From contig SGPL01000074.1 in the NCBI GenBank assembly GCA_004802705.1, positions 22,866 to 86,865 on the forward strand: a stretch of 64,000 bases of DNA, in the 5' to 3' direction. The notes beneath the pieces are model-generated. The model did no database searches and was not told the origin of the DNA. It saw only the letters and a program-made list of their open reading frames with translations. This DNA is from Bondarzewia mesenterica. Lineage: Eukaryota > Basidiomycota > Agaricomycetes > Russulales > Bondarzewiaceae. Below, piece by piece: positions 36,609 to 48,101 of this stretch (position 1 is the first letter of the stretch; each line of letters begins with the position of its first letter). Position numbers and translations under genes: made by a program.

Positions 36609-37475
36609 CTAATGATATTCGATGTAGCTTGAATACGAGGATGAGTGCACCGTCGACAAATCGAGGCTGAAAAAGTCAAATTCGTTGTGCTCCGTGAAGT
36701 TAGAAGCTACATTCGAAGGATCGTCGACTGGGGTACCGGTTGACGTGACGTAGGCGATAAGCTGGAAGCCATTGAGGTCGCCAGAACCAATGGAGCCACC
36801 TTCTCCGTGCCGTGCAATTCTTCAAGTTCAAAGGATGTGATCAGCGATGTTTAGGACATGACTACTTGTACGACCTACCCGACACCGGAACGAAGCTTTG
36901 ATGTGTGTGCTGTTCACGGTCGAATCGGGGAACAAAGTGACGATATGGCCAGCGTAAGGCGTAGGTTGAACGTAACCACAAAAATCAGAGGCGTGTGAGA
37001 ATAATTCATCAATATCCATGGTGAAAAGCACACATACGCAGTCCAACGGGGTCAAAAGACGACTTCGCTGTTGTACGGCCACAAAGTGAATGAAAGACTG
37101 TTAGCCAGTCCCCCCAACACTGAGACCACTCCATCCGTCGCTGACGGGTGCCACAAGTTGAGCAATACTCAGTGGAGTGGGGCGTGCTCCCTGTAGTGGA
37201 CGGTGGAAAAACAAGCCCGAAGGTCGTGTCAAGATCGCTGTCCTGAAAACTCATTAATAAGTCGATAAAACGTAGATTACATGCACATAGAAACATACGT
37301 GATAGCCTTCGTAGCAAATGCTACTACTGGAATCGCAGTACGGCGAGTTGCCTGCGCAAAAACTGGAATGTATGATGGTGAGTTTCAGTGAGTAAGACAA
37401 TGCTGCAGAAAATAGATTATTCTAACCAAGGCTAGCACAGACTAAGATAGTAGCAAAGGCTTTTATCAAGGTCAT
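36609..37475 (-). pseudogene. decayed secreted cytochrome (CDH-type DOMON) gene
   Basis: Starts MTLIKAFATILVCASLG, a signal peptide, then after splicing GNSPYCDSSSSICYEGYH and TTFGLVFPPSTTGSTPHSTE. The domain then breaks. QLVAPVSDGWSGLSVGG lies in a second frame and LANSLSFTLWPYNSEVVF in a third, followed by an in-frame TGA (37052-37054) where related proteins read VxFSPRW. The next intron lacks its AG acceptor (TG at about 36977-36978), before VQPTPYAGHIVTLFPDSTVN. The C-terminal exon is again coherent (GGSIGSGDLNGFQLIAYVTS, EHNEFDFFSLDLSTVHSSSY). The order and motifs match the haem-binding cytochrome domain of cellobiose dehydrogenase and related AA8/DOMON proteins. Two frame breaks, one stop and one lost splice site argue for a pseudogene rather than single sequencing errors. 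Confidence 0.7.
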
Positions 37476-37873
37476 GTCTTGAAGCAGTTGAAGGCTCAAA
37501 CCCGGTGTTCGTCCCCTAGAGTAAATACTGCCCGTCTTACCGAATAAGACCAAGAGCGTCCCCTACCTTTTTCCGCAGAAAAAGCGGTAGGGGAGGTGTT
37601 GGGCAGTTTTACTGGGCGTTGCATGACAAGAATATCTGGTGGTGGAGTAGTGAAGCCCTGAAATTTGATAAACAGAGGGCGTCCGAAGAACTTGAAATCG
37701 ACTCAGGGCCGTCGCTCGCGGAGGGACTTTTTTTGGAACCCCGACAATTATCCATTTCAGGACAGTAAGGCAAAATTAGTCTCCTTTGCACACTCGTCTC
37801 CCGGTTCTCCATACTTCGTACTCATCGACCAAGGATCAACCAGAAGTGAGGTCGCACTTAGAACAATAATATA
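37476..37873. other. divergent spacer before SNU13
   Basis: Holds the upstream side of the pseudogene and the SNU13 promoter. Contains the nested inverted repeat listed at 37521-37612; otherwise nothing recognised. Confidence 0.4.
37521..37612. repeat. nested inverted repeat / hairpin
   Basis: Outer arms GTAAATACTGCCC (37521-37533) and GGGCAGTTTTAC (37601-37612) are near-complementary. Inside them CCCCTACC (37560-37567) pairs with GGTAGGGG (37586-37593), extended by TTTTT/AAAAA. It may be a very small transposon relic or a transcribed hairpin. Confidence 0.6.
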
Positions 37874-38448
37874 ATGTCGGACCCTCAGACTCGCGGAAAG
37901 GCTTGGCCTCTTGCCCCGGCTGACCTGAACAACCAGGTTCGTACCGTAGATTTTCATCTCATTGGCGACTTGCTCCTTCGCAAAACCTCACCTGTTCTGT
38001 CTGTCAGATCCTTGATCTCGTGCAGCAGGCTGCTACATACAAGCAGCTTAAAAAAGGAGCCAATGAGGGTACGTTCGATGCTCACCATAAGAATTACGAT
38101 GCGTACTCATGTGGATGGATCATCGGACAGCTACGAAGACCCTCAACCGTGGTATTGCGGAGTTCATCATCTTGACGGCAGACACGGAGCCCCTGGAAAT
38201 CCTGCTTCATCTTCCCCTCCTGTGCGAGGAGAAGGTTCGTCGTCTACACTTTTTCATCGCGCTCCATACCGACGTCTTCTCTTTATCAGAACGTACCATA
38301 CATCTTCATTGAGTCCAAGGCAGCTTTGGGACGGGCTTGCGGTGTTACCAGACCCGTTATCGCGGCGAGTGTCACCACCAACGAGCAGCGGGAGTTGCAG
38401 AGTCAAATCCTGACCGTGAAGAAGGCCATTGACAAGCTTATGGTTTAA
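37874..38448 (+). CDS. SNU13: 13 kDa snRNP/snoRNP protein SNU13 (15.5K, L7Ae family)
   Basis: L7Ae-family RNA-binding protein that recognises K-turns in U4 snRNA and box C/D snoRNAs; it works in the spliceosomal tri-snRNP and in nucleolar snoRNPs. Four or five exons encode about 127 residues: [20 protein letters not shown], then [40 protein letters not shown] with [15 protein letters not shown], and [20 protein letters not shown] followed by [15 protein letters not shown], ending KKAIDKLMV. The [14 protein letters not shown] motif is the K-turn contact. Length and motif order match orthologues throughout eukaryotes. The start ATG is the first in frame with MSDP. Confidence 0.96.
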
Positions 38449-38753
38449 GTTAGTAGGCGTTGTCATCGACGGAATCCGCAGTAGATGCTGTCCAAGTATG
38501 ATCAAGTAGAAAATAATGACAAAATGATGTGTTGTCATACTTGGAACAGAGGATCCGATAAATCCATCAATGTTGCAGTGCCAGCACTAAGGTACTGTAG
38601 GGTTATTTCAAAAGGCGCCTATCAAATCATACAATTGAATTTTCGATTTCATACAAATCCCATTCAAAATACTTCAAGAACCAACAAGGGCTAGTCAAAG
38701 ACGACACAGGTACAATCGCAAAGAAAATGAAGCAAGAATCAGACCACCCGTGG

Positions 38754-39643
38754 TTACTTGGGTATATTCTCGCGCGCTTGTAGCCGCACTCGTCTCCTGT
38801 AAGTGGCAGCATAGAGTGAGCTTTGCGTGTGGCAAATAGATGGTTATAACTTACTCGTATGCCACTTTGTCATTTCTACCGCAAATCGGTGCTTCATTAG
38901 TACATGCATGGGCCACAATCAGTCGTGTGCGCTTACTTGAACATCGTGTAGGCATCGCTCTGAGCTGGATCGTTCACGTTTGGATCATTCAAGAGAGCTT
39001 GGACACCCAAGACGATCTGTTTTTAAATGTAAAATCCCGCTTTGATTTCAAACGTACCAGACATAGCATACCTGTTTAATGGTAATTGCGGGCTTCCACG
39101 ATTTTTCTTCGTCCAGGATTGACAAACAGACAGTCCCAGACGGATAAACGTTGGGATGGAACAATGGTGGCGAAAATTTACCTGCCCGGTCTCAATGAAT
39201 GACACCTCCAAGCACCGCTTGGATCGACTTACATTTTGGTGGCTTAGTGGGATAATCTGCAAAATTCATCGCTAATCGTTAATTATCCGGTATTGACGCG
39301 TCAAGTTACATACCTTCAGGGAATACCATCAGCAGTTTGTACAGGCCACCCTCCCATGGCGTCTTAGTCCAGCGAGATTTACGCGTCAAGGGCATTCATT
39401 ACGGAGTGATAGGACAGGCCATCATACTCACCCCTTCTTTCCCTGGAATGCCGACTTCCCACTCCAAGAGATTCATGGAGCCATCTGCAGCTTTCGTAGG
39501 TTTTGCGTAAAAACCCTGCAAGCAGAAAGTAAGGTTATATTACAGGCATGTGTTCCAGTGATTAAATGTGTACGTACGAATGGATGATCCTTCCTCCACT
39601 GTTTCCGCTCTTCAGTCAAACGTGGGCGGCAAATACCTGACAT
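38754..39643 (-). CDS. UBC9: SUMO-conjugating enzyme UBC9
   Basis: E2 enzyme for SUMO, acting with the Aos1-Uba2 E1 in the nucleus. About 158 residues over seven or so exons. The start is [20 protein letters not shown] followed by [10 protein letters not shown]. Next come [37 protein letters not shown] and [20 protein letters not shown]. The active-site Cys is in TVCLSIL; then [38 protein letters not shown] 21-nt micro-exon (38855-38875) supplies NDKVAYE, and the last exon is [13 protein letters not shown]. The HPN motif that stabilises the oxyanion is present. Divergent from the proteasome beta5 gene, 251 bases apart. Confidence 0.96.
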
Positions 39644-39894
39644 AACTGCAACACAAGATCCGTGAATACTCTCAAAGTATTAGTTGTGATAGAGTTGGGG
39701 TGTGCTCTATGACCCTGCAACTTCGAATGGAATCGAATCTACTGCCAGTGGTCGGCGTCTACTCCCGTGTTGGATTAGTCATCCAGCTGAATGTCACGTG
39801 AAATTCCTCCAAATAACGCCAAACACACTGGACGCGCGGCACGCGCCACGGCCGCGTCAGCGAGACATAATTTACAGACTCATACTCGACGACA
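39644..39894. promoter_or_regulatory. shared divergent promoter of UBC9 and PRE2
   Basis: Only 251 bases separate the two start codons. A CACGTG E-box lies at 39795-39800. The yeast proteasome element GGTGGCAAA is not present on the plus strand. Confidence 0.6.
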
Positions 39895-41099
39895 ATGAAT
39901 TCTTTCGCGACTCGGTTTTCGACTACAGAGGCAGAGAGGGAGATTAAGCAGTTGCAGAAGGAAGAGGATGAGATCTCAGATGCCATGTGGGGCTCAGCAG
40001 CTGGCTTTGGGAACCTGATGAACGGAACACATTCATTCAATATCCCAGCGGTTGCAGACGTGAGTGTGATATCTTGCATGATCTCTGAATAAGTTTCAAT
40101 AGGCCGACACTGTCATTCCTGCCAGCCCGCTGCGTTCCTCAGGCTGCATACGGACGACCACGCGGACCCCAACTGCAGAATTAAGATCCAGCACGGAACT
40201 ACCACCCTTGCTTTCCGGTTCCAGGGAGGTGTTATCGTTGCTGTTGATTCTAGAGCTACTGCTGGAAGCTATATCGGTATTTCCGAGGCCCTCAGCTTAT
40301 TTCTTCTTCTGACCTCGTTATTTAGCATCCGGAACCGTCAGGAAGGTTATTGAGATCAACCCTTACTTGCTTGGTACGATGGCTGGCGGTGCAGGTGTGT
40401 TCGTCCTAATTGCTACCATTGCACCTAATCTGACCTCCAACATCAGCCGACTGCCAGTACTGGGAGACATATCTTGGTATCCAATGTAGGTTGCATGAGT
40501 TGAGAAATAAGGAGCGGATATCAGTCGCCGCCGCTAGCAAGTACCTCAGCAACTTGGTATACAGCTATAAGGGGATGGGTCTCAGCATGGTACGTCACGA
40601 ATTCAACCTGTCACTTGCATGTCCCTGATGCAGGTGCTGAGCAGGGCACCATGATTTGTGGTTGGGACAAAACCGGACCTGCGGTATTCTATGTGGACTC
40701 TGACGGGACGCGCTTAAAGGGTGATATATTTTCCGTCGGATCTGGTAGCACGTTCGCGTATGGTGTGCTCGACCAGGGATACAGATGGGATCTGACGGAC
40801 GAGGAGGCGCAGGAGCTTGGGAGGAGGAGTATTTATGCTGCGGGTCACCGCGATGCTTTCTCAGGTAACACATGTAACCTGTACCATGTGAAGGAAGATG
40901 GGTGGAAGTTCATCGGTGAGCCCTTCACGTCCCGAATCCCCTTTTGCAGTTTTAAGTTGTGTTGCCAGGCAATTACGATATCACAACTTTGCACTACGAT
41001 GGCCCAGGAGACGTACCGGGTGCAACAGGCGGTGGGTACGGGTACGAGGTTCGCACAGGCGGTCGGTCGTCAGTTTTGCGTCCCGCGGTTCCTGCATGA
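39895..41099 (+). CDS. PRE2: 20S proteasome subunit beta type-5
   Basis: Catalytic beta5 subunit with chymotrypsin-like activity in the 20S core. About 285 residues. The propeptide ([20 protein letters not shown] to KIQHG) ends in Gly, and [20 protein letters not shown] follows with the N-terminal nucleophile Thr. [20 protein letters not shown] contains the catalytic Lys, and [20 protein letters not shown] is typical. Later motifs [14 protein letters not shown] [40 protein letters not shown] and [15 protein letters not shown] are conserved. At least six exons with normal junctions; the C-terminus reads [14 protein letters not shown]. Start ATG at 39895 is the first in frame. Confidence 0.97.
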
Positions 41100-41618
41100 G
41101 TATTGTATGTTTGTTGTACGTTTATAGTCCCCATCAATCTCAGAGGTTCTCCAACATCCGTGAGACACTGTTAAAGGTCATCTTGCTGAATTGCCGATTA
41201 TCAAAGTGTGCTATGCTGTTGGTCTATCTAGTCATGGCACGCGACGCCTGAATGTAAAGGCGCAATCTGATTAATACTTGTTTGCAAATCTACTACTATG
41301 ATGCAGTGAAGTCTATTTAGTCTCTCCGCTAGGCTGGAGACAAGCAGTGAAGGAGGTTCGCTCCGTGCATGAAACAGTTTACAGAGTAGGCAATTTACAC
41401 CCTCTGATTCCCATTCACGCGCGTGGGCATTGTGCAACGCTGTCCGTGCGTTGACGTTGACGACGGTGAACTTTGAAGTACTTCCGAAGCGCAGTGCATA
41501 TGACGATAGAGAACGTGGGAACACTAGTAGTGGTCTGCTTTCGACATCCTCCGTTGGTGACCTACAGCTTTCGTATTTCCTATCTTTCGTCTCGCCATTT
41601 TGTAATGATCGTTGTACC
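41100..41618. other. spacer, no gene seen
   Basis: Between the PRE2 stop and the Sac2-like start, both on the plus strand. An open frame on the minus strand across 41228-41710 overlaps the real gene and is a shadow. Confidence 0.4.
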
Positions 41619-44600
41619 ATGAAACGTTTATTTTCAAAGAAGTTTTCGCTCTCTCCCGAACCGCAGCCTCCAAAACACCTTACTCCCCCACCACAAGTAG
41701 GGCACACCACCGGCTTGCAACCATCCTATCTCGTCCCCCCAGTTCCACATCCTCGACCATACGATCACATTGCATTGCTTGCTACAGCGGACGGCCTTCT
41801 ACTGCGCCCGCATATTCTTGATGGAACTCATCTCGGGCACCATGTTCGAATTTCTTGGGGCAAGGGCATAAAGGTGGAGGAGTTGGAAGGTGACGGCGAG
41901 AGTCAAGGTGCAGCTTGGGATGTCAGCGTGATCGTGTACGGGATCATCGGTATTCTGGAGCTTTTCACCGGTAGATGGCCGTGTTTTATCTGTTTGATAC
42001 TGAACATTAAATGATGTCGCGTGCAGCGTCCTATCTGCTTGTTATTTCGCAGAAGTCGGAGGTGGGACACCGTGAGCGATGGATCAACTCTGTCATCATG
42101 CGTAACCTGATGACTTTGTTTTTCAAGTATTTGAACCTAGCCGACCTATCCACGGTGTGAAAGGCGTCACTGCTATACCTTTAAACTCAGAAGATTGTGC
42201 CCGGACGATCATGGACGCTCTTGCATCGAGAAATGCAGCTGTAGCGCGTTTCTCTTTGGTTGCGGCACCCTCAAACGCCCTTCAACAGCAGGTATCTGCG
42301 GACGTGGACCCCAAGAGCCCGGAAGACTCTGAAGACGCGTCGTCCTCCCGAGTGAAGTTCGCCGAGGAGGAACAAGTCAAGGTGATGACGCCGCTGAATA
42401 CCCAGGACTTCAATCTTTCAGACGGGCCACCGTCGCCCTCGTCGGGGGCTTCCACACCCTCCTCCGAGTATTCTGTTTATTCCACACCGATAGCAAAGAC
42501 CCTAGCCGACCGTCTTTCCTTTTGGAACAGGATTTCCAAGAGGGCTACGAATTCCTCGTCATCACGACAGGCAGCGCCCACGTCTGAAGAAGAGCGACAA
42601 TCTCTTGACGAGATTATAGATGAAGCAGGCAAAGAGCCAACGGAAATTTTGAACGAAATCCTAGAGACAGAAGCTCTTACACCGACTACAATTGAAGAGA
42701 AGCATTCGGAGCTTGACCGCAAGATTCTCAGGGAAGTTGTTAGAGAGTATGGAAAGGGTCAAATGTATTTCGCCTACAATTTCGGTTCGTGATTATTCGT
42801 CTCTTTTTCTTGGTTATGTAGTCAATATCGCCTCGATGACCATTCAGACATAACTCGATCCTTGCAAAACAAGCAAGATCAGATCACGCATCACCACGAA
42901 CGGAATATCCTTCTCGCCCACTTGAATGCCTTGGATCAACCGCCGACCACTGAAGATAAGATTGATGTCCTTGCTGAACCGTCGCCGACACTTCCACTGT
43001 GGCGCCGAGTAGACCGACAATTCTGGTGGAACGAATGGCTCTCAAAATCATTCATTGATGCTGGTGTAAGGGACTATTGAAATCTTTCCTATCCTTGCTA
43101 TCATGGCTTATTTGAGTGCCCTTACCAGCTTCATTCCTACGTTCTTCCGATAGTACAGGGATTCTTCCAGGTTGCTTCATTTCCTGTTCCAAGAGAGCCT
43201 GAGGCAAGTGAATCAGGGAATGCGGCACTGGTCGACTATATCATCATGTCGCGCCGGTCAAGGGATCGTGCTGGTCTGCGATACCAGCGAAGAGGCGTTG
43301 ATGATGACGCTCACGTGGCGAATTTTGTAGAAACAGAGACGATCGTGCGCGTAGAAGTCAGTATCACCTTCGTCTTCCCATTGTTTCTCTCTGAAGTCCG
43401 TCTCAGAGGGAAGGTGTTTCGAATATTTTTAGCTACGTGCAAATCCGCGGGTCCAGTAATGATATATCTTTTTTTTCACCGTCACTCGCTTATTCCCTCT
43501 CTTAGTCCCCTTGTTCTGGACACAGTCCGGATACGCCCTGAAGCCAGCGCCCACGCTCTCTCCTGAACGAACGCATGATCAGAATATGGGTGCTCTGAAC
43601 CGTCATTTCAAGCGGACGCTCCCAATATATGGACCTCATGTCAGCCCTCACGGTTAGCTTGGTATATGCTATATGACCAAGATCTACGCACAGACTATCG
43701 TGAATCTGGCCGAGCACCATGGCAAGGAAAGCGCCGTGACGCACGCATATCGCGATTATGTCCGCGAGGCGAAATTGCCGGATGTTCAGTATGTTTTTTG
43801 TCTTCGAGTGGTGGCGATGATGAGCGCTGAGGATTTGTTCAGATATCATGAGTATGACTTCCACGCAGAGACCAAGGGCATGAAGTGAGCTCCTCTCTTT
43901 CCCTTTATCTTGTCTCCGCATCCTCAAATTTCTCTCATCCAGGTATGAAAACATCTCTAAGCTTATTGATCATCTGGAGCGAACATTCGAAGCACAAGGG
44001 TAAGGAGGCACTTAATTTGGGCGGGCATTATCCGCTCATTCCCTACACAGTTATCTGTGGATCTGTGATCAGACCGTATTATCGCGTCAAAAAGGCATCT
44101 ATCGCGTGAATTGCATTGACTGTTTAGACCGAACGAACGTCGTACAGGTTCGTTGTAAATCGTTCAACTTCGGCCTGTACTTGACATCAAATTGTCTGGC
44201 AGTCTGCGTTTGCTAGGCATGTCTTGAACCATCAACTCCTTGCCGTAGCGTTGTTCGATCCTTCTGAGCAGGGAAGATCCACCATCGATCTCGTCTTCAA
44301 CGACGGTATGTACTCGATCATTTCTGTATATTGCTGGTGTCGGAATGATACTCCGTTCAGTATGGGCAAACAATGGCGATGCTATCAGCAAAAGCTAGTG
44401 AGTGAGATGTCCCTGGTGGAGGTTAAAAATTTGCTGACGAGCTTCGTAGCGCGGGAACCTCCGCTCTTAAGGTAGTTTACCGCCCTCTGAATTGATTATA
44501 TGCATGTTAACTGGTTTACTATAGGGTGACTTTACTAGGTGCGGTTATTCTCCCCTGTCGCCAGCATACATATCAAACCTTGGATAGGACTGGCAAGCGG

Positions 44601-45925
44601 GATCTTGGAGGACTTCTCAACGACGGCATGAATTCACTGGCCCGGTGAGTGCTTTCGATGTCTCGTGGCGTAATTGCAATTACACAACTAACTTCAACGT
44701 CGTCGATTTCTTAGCATGTATACCTCGACGTTCAGTGACTGGTTCTGTCAAGCTGTCATCGATTTTATGCTGGGATACCGGACACTGTCCGTATTTTCAG
44801 AGTTCCTGCTCAAGCTGCAATCTACTGACCCTAGAGAGCTCATTCGCTTATCGAAAATCCGCGCCGAGGCCATCGCTACGTCCGTCTCTCGTGTGTTACA
44901 AGATGGCGAACGGTTGCTCTCTGGATGGACGCTGTTCGCTCCTGCTGAATTGAATACGAAGGTGGGCGATAAGTTTGAAGAGAAGGTCTTGCTGCTAGTG
45001 GGTACACATCCTGTCTTTATCCGTCTTCTGCCTCATCGGGTCTTCCCATGACAGTCTGTTAGAGCTTTATATATTGTTGTGAGTGCCTTTTTCAACTCTT
45101 ATACATTCTCGATCATCACCATACATTCCAGAGTTATGACTATAATTTGGAAAAAGTGAAGATGTATACCCGCATACCTCTTGGTGATATCGTCAAAATC
45201 ACCAAAGGTGCGTATAATGCATAGCATACACGCACTTCCTGAATTAACGACACTGAAACTACAAAATCTAGGCGCATATATCCTATCTCCACTCGAAGAA
45301 GCATCCCGTGATCCCGTTCAAAACGCAGGCTTCACCGTTCATTATCTCAACACGCGTCAAACGACGCGCGTGACGAGTTACTCCGTGCGCAACAGCATAG
45401 AGAGTCCCCCACCGTCTCTTCTGGCGACGCCGACGACACCCGCTGCGCCGACGGCCCCCGCGCCTCGCCCCGCATCGCAACTACGCCCGCTCTCGCTCTC
45501 ACGCATCCTCTTGGGTACCACTCCGCGCCCTGACGCGGGCCACACGAGCTTCGCCGCATTCAAGGCGCTGCCGATTGATCCTGCGCGGACGTCGCGCGGG
45601 AGCAGGTTCGCGTCGGAGCCGGCTGATGAGCTGGCGGGCGCCGCGACGTGCAAGGAGGCGGTTGAGCTCATGGTTGAAGTCATCCGAGGCGCGTGTGCGG
45701 ATGCAGGCGGGGCGGAGGGTGAAGCGTTTGTGAAAGACGAGGACGTCGTGAGGTTCGTGATTGGCTTCGTCTCTCAAGTTCCCCATACTGGAAGCGTGCA
45801 TGAGTTTGACTGACGGTTCATCCTGTTGAAAATTCTTGAACAGCTTGGCAGAGGCGCAGAAGATGACGAGTGTGTACGCGAAGATGGAATATGGGGTGAA
45901 GCGGTTGTTGTGGTTGGGTGGTTGA
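41619..45925 (+). CDS. SacI-domain phosphoinositide phosphatase, Sac2/INPP5F-like
   Basis: Phosphoinositide phosphatase of the SacI family with a C-terminal hSac2 domain, likely acting on endosomal or Golgi phosphoinositides. Around 1,000 residues in about twelve exons. The start is MKRLFSKKFSLSPEPQPPKH. The Sac domain includes QMYFAYNFDLTRSLQ, WNEWLSKSFIDAGLHSYVLP and VQGFFQVASFP. Then come RRGVDDDAHVANFVETE and HGKESAVTHAYRDYVRE, and the catalytic CX5R(T) motif in RVNCIDCLDRTNVVQ. ALYIVNYDYNLEKVKMYTRI with KITKGAYILSPLEEASRDP is the hSac2 region. The C-terminal part is Pro/Ala-rich, then after a last intron ends KMEYGVKRLLWLGG. No defects seen. The preceding low-complexity insert (residues about 180-280) is Ser/Pro-rich and probably disordered. 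Confidence 0.87.
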
Positions 45926-46216
45926 GAGGTGGCCGCATGCGCCGTCTCATGATGCTCAACGGGTGGAACGCAATTTCACGCAATTTTTCATGACCCTAAC
46001 GACCTCTGCAGTACTAGTGTTTATTGCGTTTCATGGACTTCCTTTTCCACTTCATCAGCACCCCTCCCCCCGTTAATGTCGTTGTCGACACGCTCCCAGC
46101 CTTCAGCGATTCTTTTTCGCATTCAGCAATGATTGATGTCGCTACGAGGATGCCTGCAAATTGACATCAGTACGGTCACTATTAGAAAGTGTACCAAGCA
46201 CCCGATCAGGGTTACT

Positions 46217-46238
46217 CGAGAGAGAGAGAGAGAAAGAG
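46217..46238. repeat. GA microsatellite
   Basis: A (GA)n run with one interruption, in the 3' flank of the Sac2-like gene. Confidence 0.85.
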
Positions 46239-47064
46239 AATTAGAAAAGCCCGAAATATGATCCCGGTCGCGAGTCGCGACAAAGATATCAATGGGGCCG
46301 GTAAGAATTCGCTATGAGGGAGCCTATTGTGTACGTATGCATGCAAGCGTGAACCCCCCGCGTCGGGAGGTGGGTATTTACTGTGCAGTAGAAGACGCGT
46401 AGGGAGGAGCTAGCAGAGAGACGACGTTCGTGACGCGAAGGCAGTCTATATAGCGGAATTAAGCAGACATTGAACATCCGGTAGAGGCGAAAAGTAGGGG
46501 GGAAAGAAAAGTGTGAATGTCCGTGGTCAAAATCCATAAATTGAGTCATCCTCCAGTTGGGGTTCCGTCGGTANTGGTATCATGAGAACAAGGAAGGGGG
46601 TAGGCGTGGAAGGGGGTAGGTAGTGGGAGCGAAGAAGAAAAGGGAGGTAAAAGACAACGTAGGTAGGTAGGTAAAAGAAAAAGGTGAGGCAAAAGAAACA
46701 GGTAAGAAAGAAAAAAAAAGACACGGCCCCTCGTTCGTCGTGCTATATCATCCGGGTGGTACGTATCCAGNAGATAATGTATTATACATATCGTGAACGA
46801 GCACCGGCATCGCGAGAGGGGAATCGCAGCGAACAGGGAAAAGGAAGAAGTGCAGTGAAGGAGGGTATTAAAACAAAGAAGGGGAAGTCGAAAGGTTTGA
46901 AAAGGAATTTGATAGACCAGACGCGTCCGATGATCCGTTCGGTCCACGGTCCACTTGCGTATCATTATGTCCTCTGTCCTCTGCGGGAGTGTGTGTGCGT
47001 GGTGGGGTGGGGTGGGTGGCAGGCCTGGAGACATAGCAGATGCGGTACGTGTGTGTATGTGTGA

Positions 47065-47100
47065 TGTTGCTGTTGTTGCTGTTGTTGTCGTCGTCGTCGC
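47065..47100. repeat. TTG/TCG trinucleotide microsatellite
   Basis: Runs of TTGCTG/TTG units followed by (TCG)n. On the minus strand it would encode Arg and Gln runs, but no real gene is seen there. Confidence 0.85.
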
Positions 47101-47675
47101 ACGTAGGACGTCAGAGACAAAAGCGGGATTCGGCGAGTGAGAAGGATCAGCGATGTGGCGACCGGGGGGGTGGAGGGGAGCATGAATTGAACATCCAAAG
47201 ACTTGATCCTGAGGATGGCTTGTTCTTGTTCGCGTCAGAGCTGTGGTAGCGAGTGGGCGAGCACGATGCTGGGGAGGGGCGGGGGGAAGCGGCCTGGTAC
47301 GAGTGACGGGGCCCGTCGTTCCTTTATATGCACGGTCTACCGGTTGGAGGAGGGGGGGGAGAGGGTGGTAAGGACCAGGAGAGTCGGCGGCAGGACAGAT
47401 CTATTGACGAAAGGGATACATGCACGAGCGCATTTAGGATGCCGTCCAGGCCAACTTGGAGGGAGGTCGGGCGCGTTCGTCATAGCGGGAGAGGGCAAGT
47501 GGCATATACGAGAGGGGGGAGGGGGGACGAACGAACGATCTGCGCGGACCCATCCTCACCCAAAACCAATCAAGCAACCAACTCACCCCCAGCAGCTCAC
47601 AACTCACAACTCACAGCTCACAACACCGAATCGCCCTCACCCCGACCCCGACCCCAGCCTCCCAAACCAGCGAGA

Positions 47676-48101
47676 TCAATAAACATCGTCACCCGCTTCA
47701 TCGCCCTCCGCCCGCGCCGCTCCGCGATGGCAGACAGGGGGGGGCTGCGACGAGCTGCCGCTCACACCTGCCACGTGCGAGGACGGCGACGCGTAGTCGG
47801 GCGAGAAGATAGAGTCCGAGTCGGATTCTGTGCCAGAGACCAATCCGCCTGTGGGCACGGTGACCTTTCGGAGAGGGCGTTGGGACCCGATCGGACGAAA
47901 ACGACATGTAGAAAGAGAAGAATCGGAAAGGGAGACGGAATTGCAGAAGGGGAGAGGAGGAGATTAGGATCAGCAAACAGTGGGCCAAAGGATGCGGGGA
48001 AGCGAACAGGCACGCGGACAGACCTTGGGTTTCGCGGTGGAATGGATGGACAGCTTGCGGGTGACCTCTTGGGGGGTGGGCGGCGCGACTGGATGGGACA
48101 T
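47676..48101 (-). CDS. hypothetical small Ser-rich protein
   Basis: A two-exon model: MSHPVAPPTPQEVTRKLSIH and STAKPK, then an intron of about 155 bases, then VTVPTGGLVSGTESDSDSIF and SPDYASPSSHVAGVSGSSSQ, with a stop at 47676. The donor (AAG|GTCTGT) and acceptor (GAAAG|GTCACC) keep phase. The composition (Ser, Pro, acidic SDSDS) looks like a disordered regulatory protein of about 88 residues. I know no homologue. It could be longer if further exons exist downstream, or not be a gene at all. Confidence 0.35.

Larger units (their letters stand above)
45926..47675. other. gene-poor stretch with simple repeats
   Basis: No recognisable family in any frame. It holds a GA run (46217-46238), a TTG/TCG trinucleotide run (47065-47100), G- and T-rich patches, and single N bases at 46574 and 46771. 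A CATATAAAGG box reads on the minus strand near 47320-47335 and could mark a transcript start, but no coherent product follows. Confidence 0.5.
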
